Both the position numbers and the translations under genes were made by a program. A stretch of 64,000 nucleotides of DNA, taken from Polytrichum commune. Taxonomy: Eukaryota; Streptophyta; Polytrichopsida; Polytrichales; Polytrichaceae. The stretch is from contig OX485804.1 of assembly GCA_950295325.1 (NCBI GenBank), positions 51,324,429 to 51,388,428 on the forward strand, given 5' to 3'. Numbering within the stretch: the stretch's first letter is position 1; each line of letters opens with the position of its first letter. The notes beneath the pieces are model-generated. The model was not told the origin of the DNA and searched no databases. It saw only the letters and a list, made by a program, of their open reading frames with translations. Of the stretch, positions 49,720-63,336 are shown in pieces.

Positions 49720-52700
49720 AAGAAGTTAATGTTATTTTGTTACCATGATAACAAAATTCCAAAATAGTGTAGAATGTCGATGAATTAGCAAATATTGGTG
49801 TAGTAATCGGGGCCGGCTCCTTAGCATGTATAGAGTGGGGTGTTATTGTTTGTGAGAGAATGATATGTTGCCTAATGAGTGTCCGGGTTCCTATCAGCTT
49901 TTCAAGCTTTCTCCCAATCATGTGTGGCCAAGGACTTGAGCTCTTCACCCTATACGTAACCTTTTTTTTTGGGGTGCCTTTCCTCCCTCCTTTAACTTTT
50001 AAGGTCAAGGCTTTGTGACGGACAATGAAGACGGGCATGTCATAAATGACTAGGCCATACTCCGGTGGTTTTCTTTATTCTAGTACATCTCCCACCCCCT
50101 AAGTGGTTGCATGGTACCTCTATTTCATGGAATAGCGCCAACACTTGGGCTAGCATTGTCTCTCTCTCTCCTCTCTATTCTATGCAATATGAAATGTGGT
50201 TTTCATGGTCATGATGTAATTTTCTTCTTGTTATCATGAGGTATGAAGCCCAAGATGACAAGTCACATGGCGAGTAAACATGGCACGATGCAAAAGTCTT
50301 CACGGAGTTCCCTTTGCAATTTACGTAATGGTATATAAGGGCAACCTTTGTAATCTTATAAGTAAGCTTTCACCGTAAAGTCATAGATTCTCTCTACATT
50401 ATTCTCAACTATCATGCTTAGGTTGTTCATAATTTTATGTGACATGACCTTGACCCCTAGAGGCACGAGCCTGAATATTCCTAAAAATGTTCAAAACAGT
50501 CAGATCAACATGATCCGGTAACTTAATAAGAGAATTGAGTATCTCTAATGATGAATGTGTCCATACATATGTCATGTTTGTGAAGTTAGGTTTGTTCACA
50601 CAAATTTTTAACCGTCCACGTGTCCCAAATTAAAAGATTATAACATGAAAGACTATAATTGGCATAGATAGGCAGAGGTTGCTTCGGGAGTTAAAGGGCA
50701 TACAAAATTATTTCTTGAATCTAAAACATTTATCATCCTATTAATACTAATGATAGTCTCTACTCTACCTAAGATATCCCAACGTGCCATCCAACATTTT
50801 GGCATGCTCTTGCTGGTAGGAGAAGGAGTCCTTTTTGTTCTTTTTGTTCTTTTGGTTTTTGGTACGAAAAAGGACTTTTTTTTCACGTGATCCATTTGAC
50901 ACATTGTCATCTAATATTTGTCAAGTATCATACCACATTTTGTGTTATCAAGATTGACTAGATGCAAAACTGATGTAACATGTGATCCTTTTGATGGGTC
51001 CTAGGTGACACATGTCGAATGGAACGTTAACAAGGCCCAATTTTCCTATTAGTGTGTATCCGAGGAGGGACAAGGGGAGGGGGGGTATGTTATTTTGGAA
51101 ATGGTCATCTTGATTACACTGATTATCTCAATTAGTGCATGGTACAATTTCATGATACAATTCATGATAACTACAAACATTTTAAAACCAATAGGAAAGA
51201 AACTACAACCATCACATCCACCTTCAACTATGTCTTGTATTATGATAAATGAAGAAGTTACATGATAATACTTGTGATTATCATCAATGCACCTTGTCTC
51301 TTCATATGTCACGAAAACAAAGTCAAAGACAGTAACAACTACCTTCAACCACCACTAGAAGAAAAGTTGTCTTTCATAATCATCCGTTGCAACTTGTCCC
51401 ATCCAACTCACAGTGGGAACATGCAGAACTGAATCATTGTGGTTGTCGACCAGAGGATTATGGTTGCCAATTCTCCAAAAATCACAACCCAAAACCTCCA
51501 GTGAACAACTATATTTGTTTGTTTGTTTATGTTATGAATGTTCTTACCATGAGTTGCAATGAAGAACTTGCTACAACAGATGGTTGGAATGGACAAATGT
51601 TTTTTCTAAGTTCGTGCACCATGAATACGGTTGTATGTAAATGGTCCATGAGTTTGGGAACTTGGATTTGCGGCCATGGAAATGTCCGAAGACTTTGGGA
51701 AAGTCGATTCTTAGAGCTTTACCCTTTCGTTACGAAGCCACCCACCCCCGGAGGCTAACCCGTTACTGGTGACTTGTACCCTTTGTTGCAAAGCGATTGA
51801 AAACATTCTCTTGACCATGCTTACGAATCGGAATCCGTTTTCTAGGGAAAAGGGTGAGCGCAACATACCAAGGATAAAAACCTCGGGGATGTAGTTGTTT
51901 TTCAACTGTGCCTAAAAGGCACATGTCAACCAACACAACCTTTTGGATGACCAACCTTGGCCCATGTTCAATGGTGGTGGGTAAAGCCCCTTTTGTTCTA
52001 ACTCATTCATTGTGGAATGGGGTTGGGTCACTCGTTCCATGCCCACCGGGATCTCTTTGAGGAATCTATGAATTTCCGACACGGCCAAAGTTAAAGTGGA
52101 AACAAAAGGGAACAAAACCGGGAGTGGGTGCTCATGGCTGCATGGTGTATTATAATGGGCCGGCACTACATGCCCAAAGAGGGAAGTGAGATATGATATC
52201 ATTGCTAGCCCTTGTTTTTCTCTCCATCACGACCGGAGCGAAGGTCAACTTTTGGGGGTGGTCCATTTCAAAATATGTTTGTATTTGTATTTATCAAGGG
52301 CCCGGGCCGAGGAAGTTATTCCCAATATTCTCCATAATATTCTCTAAGCATTGTCTCTACTAAGTCATCAACAATATGAAATGAAAAGTGCAAGGCCTTT
52401 CTATCTAGCAAGAAACCTCGAGGAAGTTTTGGAGTTTGGAGCTCGCGTGTTGTCCACTCTACCAATGGCATGTGGAAGTTATTCTACAAATTCACAATGG
52501 GCTCAATGGCATAGAGGATGGTATATAGAGTAGAGGTGTCCATAACTGATCGCTTAAGAGTTTCTACGCCAGTTATGGAGAAGCATATGACGGTGCAATT
52601 TTTTCATGTGTCGGAAGATAGAAATTAGGAGGAAGGCAATTTTTTGGTAATTTTATTTCATAAATTGAAATTACTGTGAAGTTTTGAAGCCAAAAGGTGG

Positions 52701-53400
52701 CCCAAACATATTACCAATGTCTAGAGTCTCCCATAACCGCTTGTTCCTCCTCACTTTAGCACTCAAAATCAAGACACATGTCATGGCACTATCGATTGTG
52801 GTCTGGTTGAAATTCAATCCCAACTTAATCAAAATTTAGTCCCGACCTAATCAAAATTATGCTACCCTACAGATTGCCAATGGGAACCAATGTGTATTTT
52901 TGACAAAGTTTTTGCAAATTTTTGATGTTCGACACGCAAAAACTTGCACAAAATTAAAATGCACGTCAATTGACACACACAATTTAGATTTTGACATGTA
53001 GTGTGACTTGTGAAAAAAAACCACATGTCAATTGACGCTTTAAAAATTGAAATGACGTACTACTAGGCATGTGATATTGAGGTGACATTTTAGAAGAAAA
53101 TGTAGATGTCAATTGATAGTCATTTTCGTTTTAGAAAACGTCATGTGACACTTTGGAGTTCAAGTTGAACGTCAAATGAAATTTGTCAAACATACACACT
53201 GATGGGGACCTGATTGGGAATAGGTGCCTCTACTATATGTATTTGAAGTGCATAATTAAGGTGCCCTATGGACCTTCAACTGTTCAACTAGCCAGTCTCA
53301 ATAGGCCCCTGAAAATGGCTCAATATTCTTTGTAGTGGAATTAGACCATCCAATTTATTTTCTATCGGGACCTGACTTCACAACAATTTATGACACTGAG
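49720..53400. other. Intergenic DNA, no gene recognised
   Basis: The section from about 51380 to 52560 is richer in G+C and holds several medium frames on both strands, for example 51912-52202 (-). None matches a known family and they do not form a convincing spliced gene. A decayed mobile element is possible. Confidence 0.35.
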
Positions 53401-53409
53401 GGCTGCTTT

Positions 53410-54525
53410 AGGGGGGACGTTAAATACCCCCCCACGAACTTTTCGGACTGTCAGAGTCGGGCTGGGGCAGCCGCCCGGCCAGAAAATCTGAATTTTCTGG
53501 ACCCGACCGAAAACTGCTGCCCGCCCGCCCGATTTCGAAAAAACCATTGCCCTTGCATTCTTGAAGGCCACTTACTCACAAATCCCATATTGAGTGCACT
53601 TCACCTTCAAGGGCCAAAATCCAATATATATGTTCACTTCCATTGAGTAAATAAGCAATTGACTGGGGTTTCATTATCAAAGTGAAACCGTCAAAAAAAA
53701 CATGTAATTAGCTTGGAAGTCAAAAATATTACAAAACCCTCACTAACATTGAGGTTATAATTTTTGTGACTCACAATTTGAAATTGTCTTTGTCATTCTA
53801 AAATGACACTTAAAACATGTAATTAACTTGGAAGTCAAAATATTACAAAATTACATATATTAATTATTATAATTAACTCACTGGAATTAATTCCAATAAT
53901 TAATTAATTACAGTAAGTACATTTTATAATCAATTAGGTTTACTTAATTTGGTAAGCATAGTTTCTGATTTATTTGGGATTAATGAAGATTAATGAAGAT
54001 TAATTAGACTTAATTATATTTAATCCCACTTGATATTATTGAATGCATATGAATACTTGTGAAAGTAGACGGCATTACCTAAAATATTATAAAATACACA
54101 TACTAAATCAGCACACATGTTTTAAGTGTCATTTTAGAATGACAAAGACAATTTCAAATTGTGAGTCACAAAAATTATAACCTCAATGTTAGTGAGGGTT
54201 TTGTAATATTTTTGACTTCCAAGCTAATTACATGTTTTTTTTGACGGTTTCACTTTGATAATGAAACCCCAGTCAATTGCTTATTTACTCAATGGAAGTG
54301 AACATATATATTGGATTTTGGCCCTTGAAGGTGAAGTGCACTCAATATGGGATTTGTGAGTAAGTGGCCTTCAAGAATGCAAGGGCAATGGTTTTTTCGA
54401 AATCGGGCGGGCGGGCAGCAGTTTTCGGTCGGGTCCAGAAAATTCAGATTTTCTGGCCGGGCGGCTGCCCCAGCCCGACTCTGACAGTCCGAAAAGTTCG
54501 TGGGGGGGTATTTAACGTCCCCCCT
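53410..54525. mobile_element. Foldback element with 411-bp arms, apparently identical
   Basis: The left arm 53410-53820 and right arm 54115-54525 are equal in length and, where compared, identical reverse complements, down to an eight-base A or T run. The inner 294 bases are AT-rich. Ends are AGGGGGGACG. GCTTT flanks both sides (53405-53409 and 54526-54530); if three terminal G are counted in the duplication it becomes the 9-bp GCTTTAGGG, which would suggest a Mutator-like element. The outer 130 bases are very GC-rich with GGGCGGGCGGGC. The same 54-codon reading appears in both arms and is not evidence for a gene. Confidence 0.85.
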
Positions 54526-54531
54526 GCTTTA

Positions 54532-55015
54532 GGGCCACTTCACACACGAGCCAAGAGCCGTGACCATGAAATTGTGAGAGCCCAAAAGAAAGTGTCCAAA
54601 GGCCGTCCCAAGACACCTCCAAAATCATGAAGTGTGGTCATGGATCTTCAAGTGCAGTGTGAAGCCGTATGTGACCGGTTTCAATGAATTTCTATTCATG
54701 CAATGGGTCCTCACACATGATAAAATAGAATAAATCAATGGTTGTGAGCATTCGGAGTGTCATAGTCTCTTGGTTTTGTGTTAGGCCTACCTTCAAGAGG
54801 TGGATTTTGAAAATAGTCCGAGTGACCACGAAAGATGATCCATTTGATGCCATGTAGGAATCCATGTAGACTTTACATCCATCTTGCATTCACATACTCC
54901 GTTGGTCCCTCAAACGTAGTGTGAAGCAAACTTGGACCTGCTCAGCCTATTCCACCAATGAGAGTGCTTTAAGTGTAATGGTGAGGGGCTCTCAGTCTCA
55001 TGTGTGAAGTGGCCC
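54532..55015. mobile_element. PIF/Harbinger-like MITE copy B, 484 bp
   Basis: Ends are GGGCCACTTCACACAC and TGTGTGAAGTGGCCC, with TTA at 54529-54531 and 55016-55018. Its left target site abuts the foldback element. Sequence after 55015 (to about 55090) resembles the inside of the same family, so a truncated neighbour copy may follow. Confidence 0.8.
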
Positions 55016-55099
55016 TTACACATGGACCAAGAAGCAATGACCATGGCATTCTAAGGGCCCTTGAAAATCATCCAAAGGCCGTACTGTGGAAAACAAGGA

Positions 55100-58085
55100 T
55101 CTAATTTTGCAATTGATAGGCCCTGAAGCTTGAGGGTAAGGTGTAAATGGACTCTCTTGAGGATCGCAACATATTCTACAGATGCTGCAAAATAATGGTC
55201 CCTATATCAATGTAAGTTTTTAAAATATTTTCACCTCATGTAGTTTCACCTCGAAAGGGTCATGTTTTTCTCACATAGAAACACGATTTTTTCATTTAAT
55301 AAAAAAAGAAAATTGCAATAATGTGAAGTAAGAATTTGTGAGAAGAGAAATATCTTGTTTATATTAATTCAAAGACACCTTTTTAAAATATGAAGCTTTT
55401 GTATTTCCATTGCATATTGTTGCGCACGGATTTTAGGCGCATTTGTGATCTTTGAATAGATAAAAATAAAATTTTCATATGAGATTTTTTGATCCAAATA
55501 TCTCATGAGGACACTACATAGTCCTATTAATGTGGGTGGATAAACAACATGGAAATAATTAACACGGGCCACTCTAATTGTCTACTTGAGGAGGTAATAA
55601 CATGGGTCCAAGATCTTAGGTATTCCTCTTAGTCTTCCTTGAAACTTTCAACTTACACCTTTTATGAAATTAAATGGTGACCTTACATCAAAAGTAGCAC
55701 ACAATAAAGAAAACCACTCACATTAATTTTCTAGAAAACAATCAATTTGGCCAAAGATAATTTTCTACTAGAGATTTGACGCGGATCAAAAACTAATGTA
55801 GCTCACATTGATTCTCATTTTGAGAGTTAACTAGGGCTTGAAAGAATACATGTGACCTAAATGTTAAAGGATTGTTTAGTGTGCTTTTGTATGCCATTTA
55901 TTATCACAATAAGATTTGAGACAATTGGATTTCATTTATATCCCCATCCACCATTCCAAAACTTCTACTTTGATAAGGGACATAAGGGCTAATTCATGGA
56001 TTTGTTCCTAATATAAAACAACCATTGAAACTATATTAAATGCATAATGAAGGGCTCAAAATGACATATTTACCTTGAATTGTCATGAAAGTTGGAAAAA
56101 TATACCGTTTTGACCCGAAACAATTCTCACCTTTTTAGTTGGCTAAATGATATGTATACATCAGTGAAGCACAATTGATGGTACTAGATGATTCCATCAA
56201 GGGTTTTGGAACATGATCTAAGCTAAAACAACCTCATGGTTGTGTCTTTTCAATCTCCAAGTAATTCATTGATTGACTATGCTACTGGACCCTAATCCCA
56301 CTACAATAATTGTCAATGGTTGCAATTGGATATGGAAGGATGGGTCCCCCCCCCCCCGCGGGCTTTCCTCTTTTCATGAGCCCTTCTTTACCTGGCTACT
56401 AATAGGGACCACCTTTGAATGAGGCATAACACTTCTCTCATAGCCATGCTCCATAAACCTGGCCCAAGTCCACATAAGAGCTTGCGGCTATGATCAAATA
56501 TGGAGCGTCTCTCATTAACGTCAACTTTAGGTTGGTGTTGTCTACTCTTTGTGACTAATTCATGTTACCCTTTGATTCATAAGATGACATGACAAACATG
56601 TGAGATGTCCATGGACTAACCCGATAACGAGCCATGACACATCAAAGAAAGAAAAATAAAGAAAAGAAATCGTCAGTAAAAACCAATGACGATGGCATGT
56701 TAGTGAGTGTATCCATGTATCCTTGCCGAGTGGAAAGGAAAGAGGAGGATGGTGTACTGCTTATTTGCCAATAGGTGGGCCTATCACCATGAGAGAGGAG
56801 GACTAATCTAAAGACACATGGGCTTGATGTTTTCAAGTTTTTCTTTTTCTTTTTTCTTTTTTCTTTTGTTGTTGTTGTTGAGAATGATGTACATGAGATA
56901 TTTAATGGCATTAAGCGAGATAGTTTCCATGAGAGCTTGAATGTTTGAGGCACGGATGTCAAGATTTTTTAATTTGGTAATGGAGGAATTGTGAATACTT
57001 CCCCGGATTTTGATAGAGGTGATAAAAAACGCAGGGTTTCTCCCATTGTCGCAACTCTTGCTAGCGCTCCTTAACTTATCTTGACCGCTTCACAACTGTA
57101 GCAAGTGTTATGTGTGCTAACCTGCACATCCCATACAAGTGCATGGTTAGCTCCCCATACCGCAAACCTCCAAGCTCATGGCTTGGTAACCAACCCTCCT
57201 ACACATGCATCCGGGACTCTCCCCTTAGTAGGTAGCCAATGGTTAGATGTGAACCTCCATCCATGGAAGTCCAATCTTGAGTTGATCATCGCGTTGCCAG
57301 AGCAACACTATAACAACCCGAAGCATAGTTGCCATGTATGCTTTGGGTGGTGTCGATCAGCAATGCCGCATCACCCATATAAGCCTCAAGGACTTTGGGC
57401 AGGTCCCCTACCCCACCGTCAAATAACCTTTTGTCTCTCTTCTAGAAGTTGGGGCCAAGTAGACATCTTCCCTTAGCCGCTAGGGCTGGAAGCCCCCAAC
57501 AACTTCAGACCTTCATAAATTCATGGTATGATCTTTGTTTCTATCAAGCGACCACTCCATCGATATTTACTATTTGCGTAAATGACGATAGACTCCTCAC
57601 TTGCAGCATTTTGGCAAGTATTGAGGAAGCTATGGTTGTTTTAACCTTGATAATCATGGGTGCCACTCCCAGGTCACAACTATATATCCCATGGCCACTC
57701 AAATTGCCATATCTCTTAGCTCACACCTCCGATTGGGAAGTTCTTAAGCAGTCTAGAATTTGGACACCATAAGCTACTCAATGCTCATGGCCTTACCCTC
57801 ATGACTCCTAGTCTCAGTGGATGGGAGGTGTTCTTAACGCATGGGGCCCTCACCCATACTAGGATTACTTGGGCCCTCTCACCTATGATGCCACAAGTCC
57901 CGGGCATCCCTCCAGGGTCCCCCTTGTACCACCCATCCACCTGGCAACATAAAACCTTGACCCCTTATAAGTTTGCAGTCGATTCATCTCATATGGCCTA
58001 TAGTACACTAATTCAAGGTCTTAGAAGCTAATTTTGGTGTCAAAATAATCACAAAAGAAACCCTTGGATTGCATACTACTGTAAA
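55100..58085. other. Intergenic DNA, no gene recognised
   Basis: From 57080 to 58030 the sequence is richer in G+C and has adjacent plus frames (57105-57476, 57449-57772, 57801-58031), rich in His, Pro and Thr and without recognisable motifs. A run of 12 C lies at 56346-56357. Confidence 0.35.
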
Positions 58086-58090
58086 TAATG

Positions 58091-58285
58091 TATTTAGTGT
58101 CACTTACTATGTGGAGTTACAAAATACTATATCTTTTTACTATTAATGTAATTTTTTTACCAATGAAAGATGTTAATGTTCCATAATGTGCAAACAACCA
58201 ATTCAACTTTTGTGGGCAAAGAAATGAAATGTATAGTTGATGGTTATAGCATTGCGTAATTCCAAATAATAAGTGACACTAAATA
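58091..58285. mobile_element. MITE with TATTTAGTGTCACTTA termini, 195 bp
   Basis: TATTTAGTGTCACTTACTAT at the left pairs with AATAAGTGACACTAAATA at the right. The terminal inverted repeat extends about 40 bases with mismatches. Its right flank, CAATATTTAGTGTAG, is the uninterrupted form of the site that holds the foldback element at 15026. Confidence 0.75.
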
Positions 58286-58624
58286 CAATATTTAGTGTAG
58301 TTCAAGACTTCTTTTTTCTTTTCTTTTTTTTAATGCTGGATGAATGAGAGGTACACTCACATACAAATGATGCATAATTCCATCTTTCCGTGAGAAACCA
58401 TGAACACATCAATGAAAGTTGCAATAATCATTCATTCCTCCGGTGGCCACGTCCGCTTGTAATCCACCTTGCATGAAACACTCTCAAGAACACTTATGAT
58501 CATGAGCATATGCATGACGAGGAGTATTGAGAGGAGCCGTGTGATTGTTGTTTACATTGTTTTTTAGTACTTGGCGTCCACAAGGTGATTGGCACCACAA
58601 TCCGTTGACCGCTTGGGAGACTTA

Positions 58625-59022
58625 GGGCCACTTCACACACAAGCCGAGAGCCGTGACCATGAAATTGTTAGAGTCCAAAAGAAAGTGTCCAAAGGCCGTC
58701 CCAAGACACCTCCCAAATCATGTAGTGTGGTCACGGATCCTCAAGTGTAGTGTGAAGCCATATGTGACTGGGTCCTCAACCAAAATGCCATTTTAATGAA
58801 TTTCTATTCATGCATGTCCTTACACATGATGAAATAGAATAAACCAACGGTTGTGAGCGTTCGGAGTGCCATGGTCTCCCGGTTTTGTGTCAGGCCTACC
58901 TCCAAGAGGTGGTTTTTGAAAATAGTCCATGTGTGTGAAGTGGCTCTTATAATAGTCCAAGTCTCATATTTTTGAAAGTAGCACATAACCAAATACTCTC
59001 ATACTCGTGTGTGAAGTGACCC
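58625..59022. mobile_element. PIF/Harbinger-like MITE copy C
   Basis: It starts GGGCCACTTCACACAC after TTA (58622-58624). Two right-terminus-like ends are present: GTGTGTGAAGTGGCTC ending at 58946 and GTGTGTGAAGTGACCC ending at 59022, each followed by TTATAATA. A local duplication of the right end explains this. The inside matches copy B. Confidence 0.75.
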
Positions 59023-59114
59023 TTATAATAATTCCTCCTCGTCTACGGTGTCAATGAACAGGGAGAACCGACACTAATTGGAGATGAATCGGTCAAGTTT
59101 GAGAAATAACCGGT

Positions 59115-59275
59115 TGAAGTTCAAGACTTCAAAGATTGTTTGCCTGTCATTTTAGAGGGATTTAGAAAATATACCTCAAATTAATAAAAGAAAAACTGAA
59201 AGATGTCAACATGTGACCGGTTGGACTTGGAAACACTAGGATCTTGACCAACTTTGCCTAAAAGACTCCTCGGAC
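59115..59275 (+). pseudogene. Broken relative of the 19425 coding-like fragment
   Basis: Across three frames it keeps DFKDCLPVILEGFRKYT, LKLIKEKLKDVNM and VGLGNTRILTNFA, matching the order in 19425-19600. Stops and shifts show decay. Confidence 0.35.
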
Positions 59276-59299
59276 ACTGTACTGTGTGTAAGTCGTAGC

Positions 59300-60922
59300 T
59301 AGGGTATAATGAGCATTGAATCAATTGTTGGAGCAACACACTCATCATCAGAATCATCTACTCAAGAATTCATAATACGACTTACATGCAAGCACACACC
59401 CAAAAAAAGGGGCAGACAAACATAAAAAAGATCGTCTTCGGTCAGTGGGCACTCATCACATCGAGCTACCAAAAAAGCAAAAGGTATCTGTTTAGACCAT
59501 CATGCAAACACCAATTAAGAGGTGTCAAGTCCGATTCTCCTTTCAACCTTGACTTTGTCCACCACGTGCCATGAAAATTAAAGGAAATGAAATTCAACCC
59601 ATAAAGACCGAAGCAAAACCTTCCCAAAATCGCTTAAAACAATGCAATCCAATTCATAATCTTTTTAAAGAGAATTGGCACCTCTTGTGGTAGATCTTGT
59701 TATAGATTGTAGGGTTAGGATTGTTCAAGCAATGCGTTCAGCTTGTTCAAGTGTCCAAATGCAGTTGATTATAACGTAAACATTTACGTTGGTATTGTTA
59801 GATAGAGGTGATTGCCAGCACAAAAGTGTCTGCCTCGGCTTTTAGAGGTTGAAGTCCGGCAAGTAAAGAGATTTGTAGGACCAGAAATACACCAAGACGG
59901 AGTGAAAATAGTAAGTGTGTCCTTAAACTAACGTAGTTGCATTCTCAACTTGATGATCAAGTTTGTAGAAAGACTGGAGGTTATCTAGTTGTACAATCTA
60001 AAATACGGCAACAAACCTCTATGTAATTGGATTTGTGAAGTGGGCATCCCAACACAAAGTGTCCCTCGTTCTCAACTATGTTGTAACAAAAGTGACCCAT
60101 GCAAGTAATTCAACCACATGTAGGCATTTATGAAAATTACAAGGCTTCAGATTTTATTCTTATTTTATTTTCTGGGTTTCTATTGCAAAGAAGACTTCTT
60201 GGTTACTACAATCTACTATGGAACATTAATAGACTTACAATGACACTAGACACTAAGGGTGGGTTTACACTACAATCTAAGACCAAAGAAACTCCAATAT
60301 CAAGGAATCGTATTGGCCGACAATGAAAATTTGCCTAGATATTTGGACTCAAAGAGTTTACAATAGGATCCAAATCCAATCACCAGTGGGTCACTGTGTA
60401 GGATTTTTGTGCACCACGTGCAGTAGATGAGTGTTTGTTTAGGGGCTATTTACTTCCAAGGCATGAATTAAAGGTTCCCTATAACCACTTAATTCTCTAA
60501 AAATGACCTATTTGTTTGCACCCTATCATTACTTATATTTCCCTTGCCAATGTAATTTATTATAGTCTATATTTCTTTCAAGTAAAAAAAAAGTAATCCA
60601 TGTCCATACATACCATTGCGTATATACAAAATCCATGTTCATATACACATGCAAACACAGTTCCTGAAGCCATGGGACTTCAGATAATACACAACATCAC
60701 ACTTGCATATCATACACAACTATATCAACACCCAAAATATCATACACCATATGCATTACAAAGGTGCAAGTGTATTCACCAGAAACTAAAATGATTGTGT
60801 GCTAAAAACAAAACACCCACTCCGTAGGAGTCTGCACATGAGCACAAAGAAAATCCTATCTGGGTACAAAAAATGACAACCTCAAAATTCGACAACCACT
60901 TGCGAATTCAAAACCTCCTTAG

Positions 60923-60980
<58 letters not shown>

Positions 60981-63330
60981 GCACTGATGTTGGCATGAAT
61001 GAGCAACACTTCACCTTAACTGTAGCCATGAGCTCATCTGTGAACCCATATCCCTAGCTCCCAAATTCTTGATAATATTGAACATAAACCCTAGGATCCT
61101 AAACTTCAACCCCTATATTAATTCTACTAAAAAGTAATGGTCTACATTTCATACCAATCTACTTTACTTATAAAGGGATTGTCTACTTTTAATGGACTCT
61201 TCGTTAGTTTGGAATCCTTTTATAATTTTTTATTTCAAATGAATTTTAACCCTCCCTATATTATGCCCCATGTTGTTTGTAAAATGCACTAAGTGACCCA
61301 CCCGTGAATCTAATGTATGGTGTGGTGCCAATTTGGCACCACATTCCCACCAAGTCTTGGCAGTCTTGAGTTCAAAAACTATTCCACCCAAATTGAGAAA
61401 CTGAAATTCAAGCTTGGGTTCAATCTTGAGTCCAAAAAGTAAGGTTCAGGGAGGGGTGTTTTGTACCCCATGTTTCAACAATCCAAATCCCAATATAAAC
61501 ATGTCCTAATCACCCATCCCATGCCCACTAGAAATAAGTGGCCCTAAAACAAACACATTTAAATCTACACCCACTTCTTCTAGAATAGTAAACACATGAT
61601 TTGTACAAGATAATTAGCAAATATCAATCAAAAACCAAACCATTATCCTTGTAGAATTTGAAATGCATATGAGTATGTTATTCACTACCAATGTGAAGAT
61701 TCTCTTTCTACTTAAATGATCATGTAGGTCCCAAGGCCACCAATCAAGGGATGGGGAACAAAGTGGCCCCGCCTCCCCCCTTTTGGAGGGACCTTAATAT
61801 ATTTCTCTAGTGATGACCATATTCTCAGGTGTGCAAGTACTCTATTGCTCTTTTGTGTGCACCCCAACTCTACAAGGGTTCAAGATTGACTGGCTCCTCC
61901 CATTCATTATGGATACTAGACTTTCAAAACTACTTTGGTATCATACTACCATAATATCATTACACAACTCCTTGGTAGTGTTCTATGGGACTATGTATTG
62001 CATGAGCATAATTCCCCTTTAATTCCATCCTTCCTTGTTTATGAGGAGCGCTTTGGTTGTGTGTTGTGAACTTTTCGACAAGTAGTTGTACATCATCATA
62101 GTTTATTTTTTATTTTTTTTTGGGGTGGGGGGAAACCATCATGTAGTTGCTTAGTAATGTGATGAACTCTACATATTAAGGTGGATGGCATGGGGGTTAA
62201 GTGGTTACTAATTTTAACAAGCTCACTTCTACTGACATCTAATATATAAACTTCCACTTATGTAAACTTCACAAGGGATGTGCACTAGTGGGGACAAAAA
62301 TATCAAATGAGAATAGCAAAAGCAACAACGCAACAACCGCAACTTCAATTGTTTGTATTCCATGTTTGCCAACCACCATATTTGTGTAGATTTGCGATCT
62401 AGTGTATGACATGCTGGCAGTTGGAATTGTCCAAAATCATGCATAAATCCAAATATATTTGGATACTAGTTTTCTCCACTCCTTCTCCTAGGTTGTGAAA
62501 CACACGATTAGTACAAGATGGTTATTATGTTTTGAGCATGCAATCAATCTATATAAAACATATGTTTTTAGATTGGTATCAATTCTTGGGGCCACATCAA
62601 ACTGCATATCTATCAATCAAATATGGGTGTTAGATTAAGATAACTCATTGAATTAAGCACATCTACCTTAAACACATTGAAAAACAAGTTTATGATGAGT
62701 AAGATATGCAGGTCTTATTTGGTTGCTTTTCTCAATTAGACACCTATATTTTTCTTATGTGTGGTTAGGTAGGGATCAAAGAATCAACACCATAAAAGAC
62801 ACATGTTTAAAAGAGACTGCCAAACTACAACTTCAAATTTAGTAAACAATTCCACACTTAACAGTGAACACAATTGAGAAGACCTATGTATGCAATCAAA
62901 GAATCAACAAACATGTGCTTTCAATACCAATAACTGAATCGGGGGAGGTCTGATTTCAAGTCCAACTTTGCATACTTCATGCAGAGGTTATTTAGTAATA
63001 GTAGGGTTTGGATAGTCCGGTCGTGGTTGGAGCCACCAGGTGCCGCGTGTCTCAACCCACAAAACGGATTATAAATGCCAAGCTTTGAGCAAGAAGAAGA
63101 AGAACTCCCGTCTCCGGAGGAGGCCGGAGTGAATAAAGTGTATGTTCGTAGAACATCCTAGGCCATGCCTTACGGCAGTGGTGCTAGATGTAAAACTACT
63201 TCGCCCTTTGCAGGACGTAGACACTATAATTAATAACCAATTGTAAATTTCAGTAGCCGGTTATTATGTATGGGCCTTGTTTGGGGTAGTTAGTTGGGGG
63301 GGGGGGGATCTGTATTGGGTTGGGAGTTTT
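59300..63330. other. Intergenic DNA with dispersed repeats
   Basis: No gene is recognised. Segments near 62480-62560 and 62700-62900 belong to repeats also seen at the left end and at 8940. The part after the microsatellite (60982-61060) matches 13568-13650. A TATA-like ATTATAAAT at about 63068, a hairpin CTCCGG-AGGAGG-CCGGAG at about 63113, and AATAAA at about 63133 could be an LTR or promoter remnant. Confidence 0.35.
60923..60981. repeat. (TG)n(AG)n compound microsatellite
   Basis: A TG run passes directly into an AG run. The following unique-looking sequence recurs after the GA tract at 13548. Confidence 0.95.
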
Positions 63331-63336
63331 ATTTAT

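Noticed and set aside
51387..52560. Organelle DNA insertion, considered because of higher G+C
   Set aside because: I could not match any part to a chloroplast or mitochondrial gene.
53362..53571. Reading frame repeated in both foldback arms and loosely at 45834-46043
   Set aside because: The shared protein wording follows from DNA identity of inverted arms. It includes GC-rich terminal repeat sequence and shows no domain.
57105..58031. Possible spliced gene from three adjacent plus frames
   Set aside because: The frames are rich in His, Pro and Thr without motifs, and no consistent splice pattern gives a recognisable protein.
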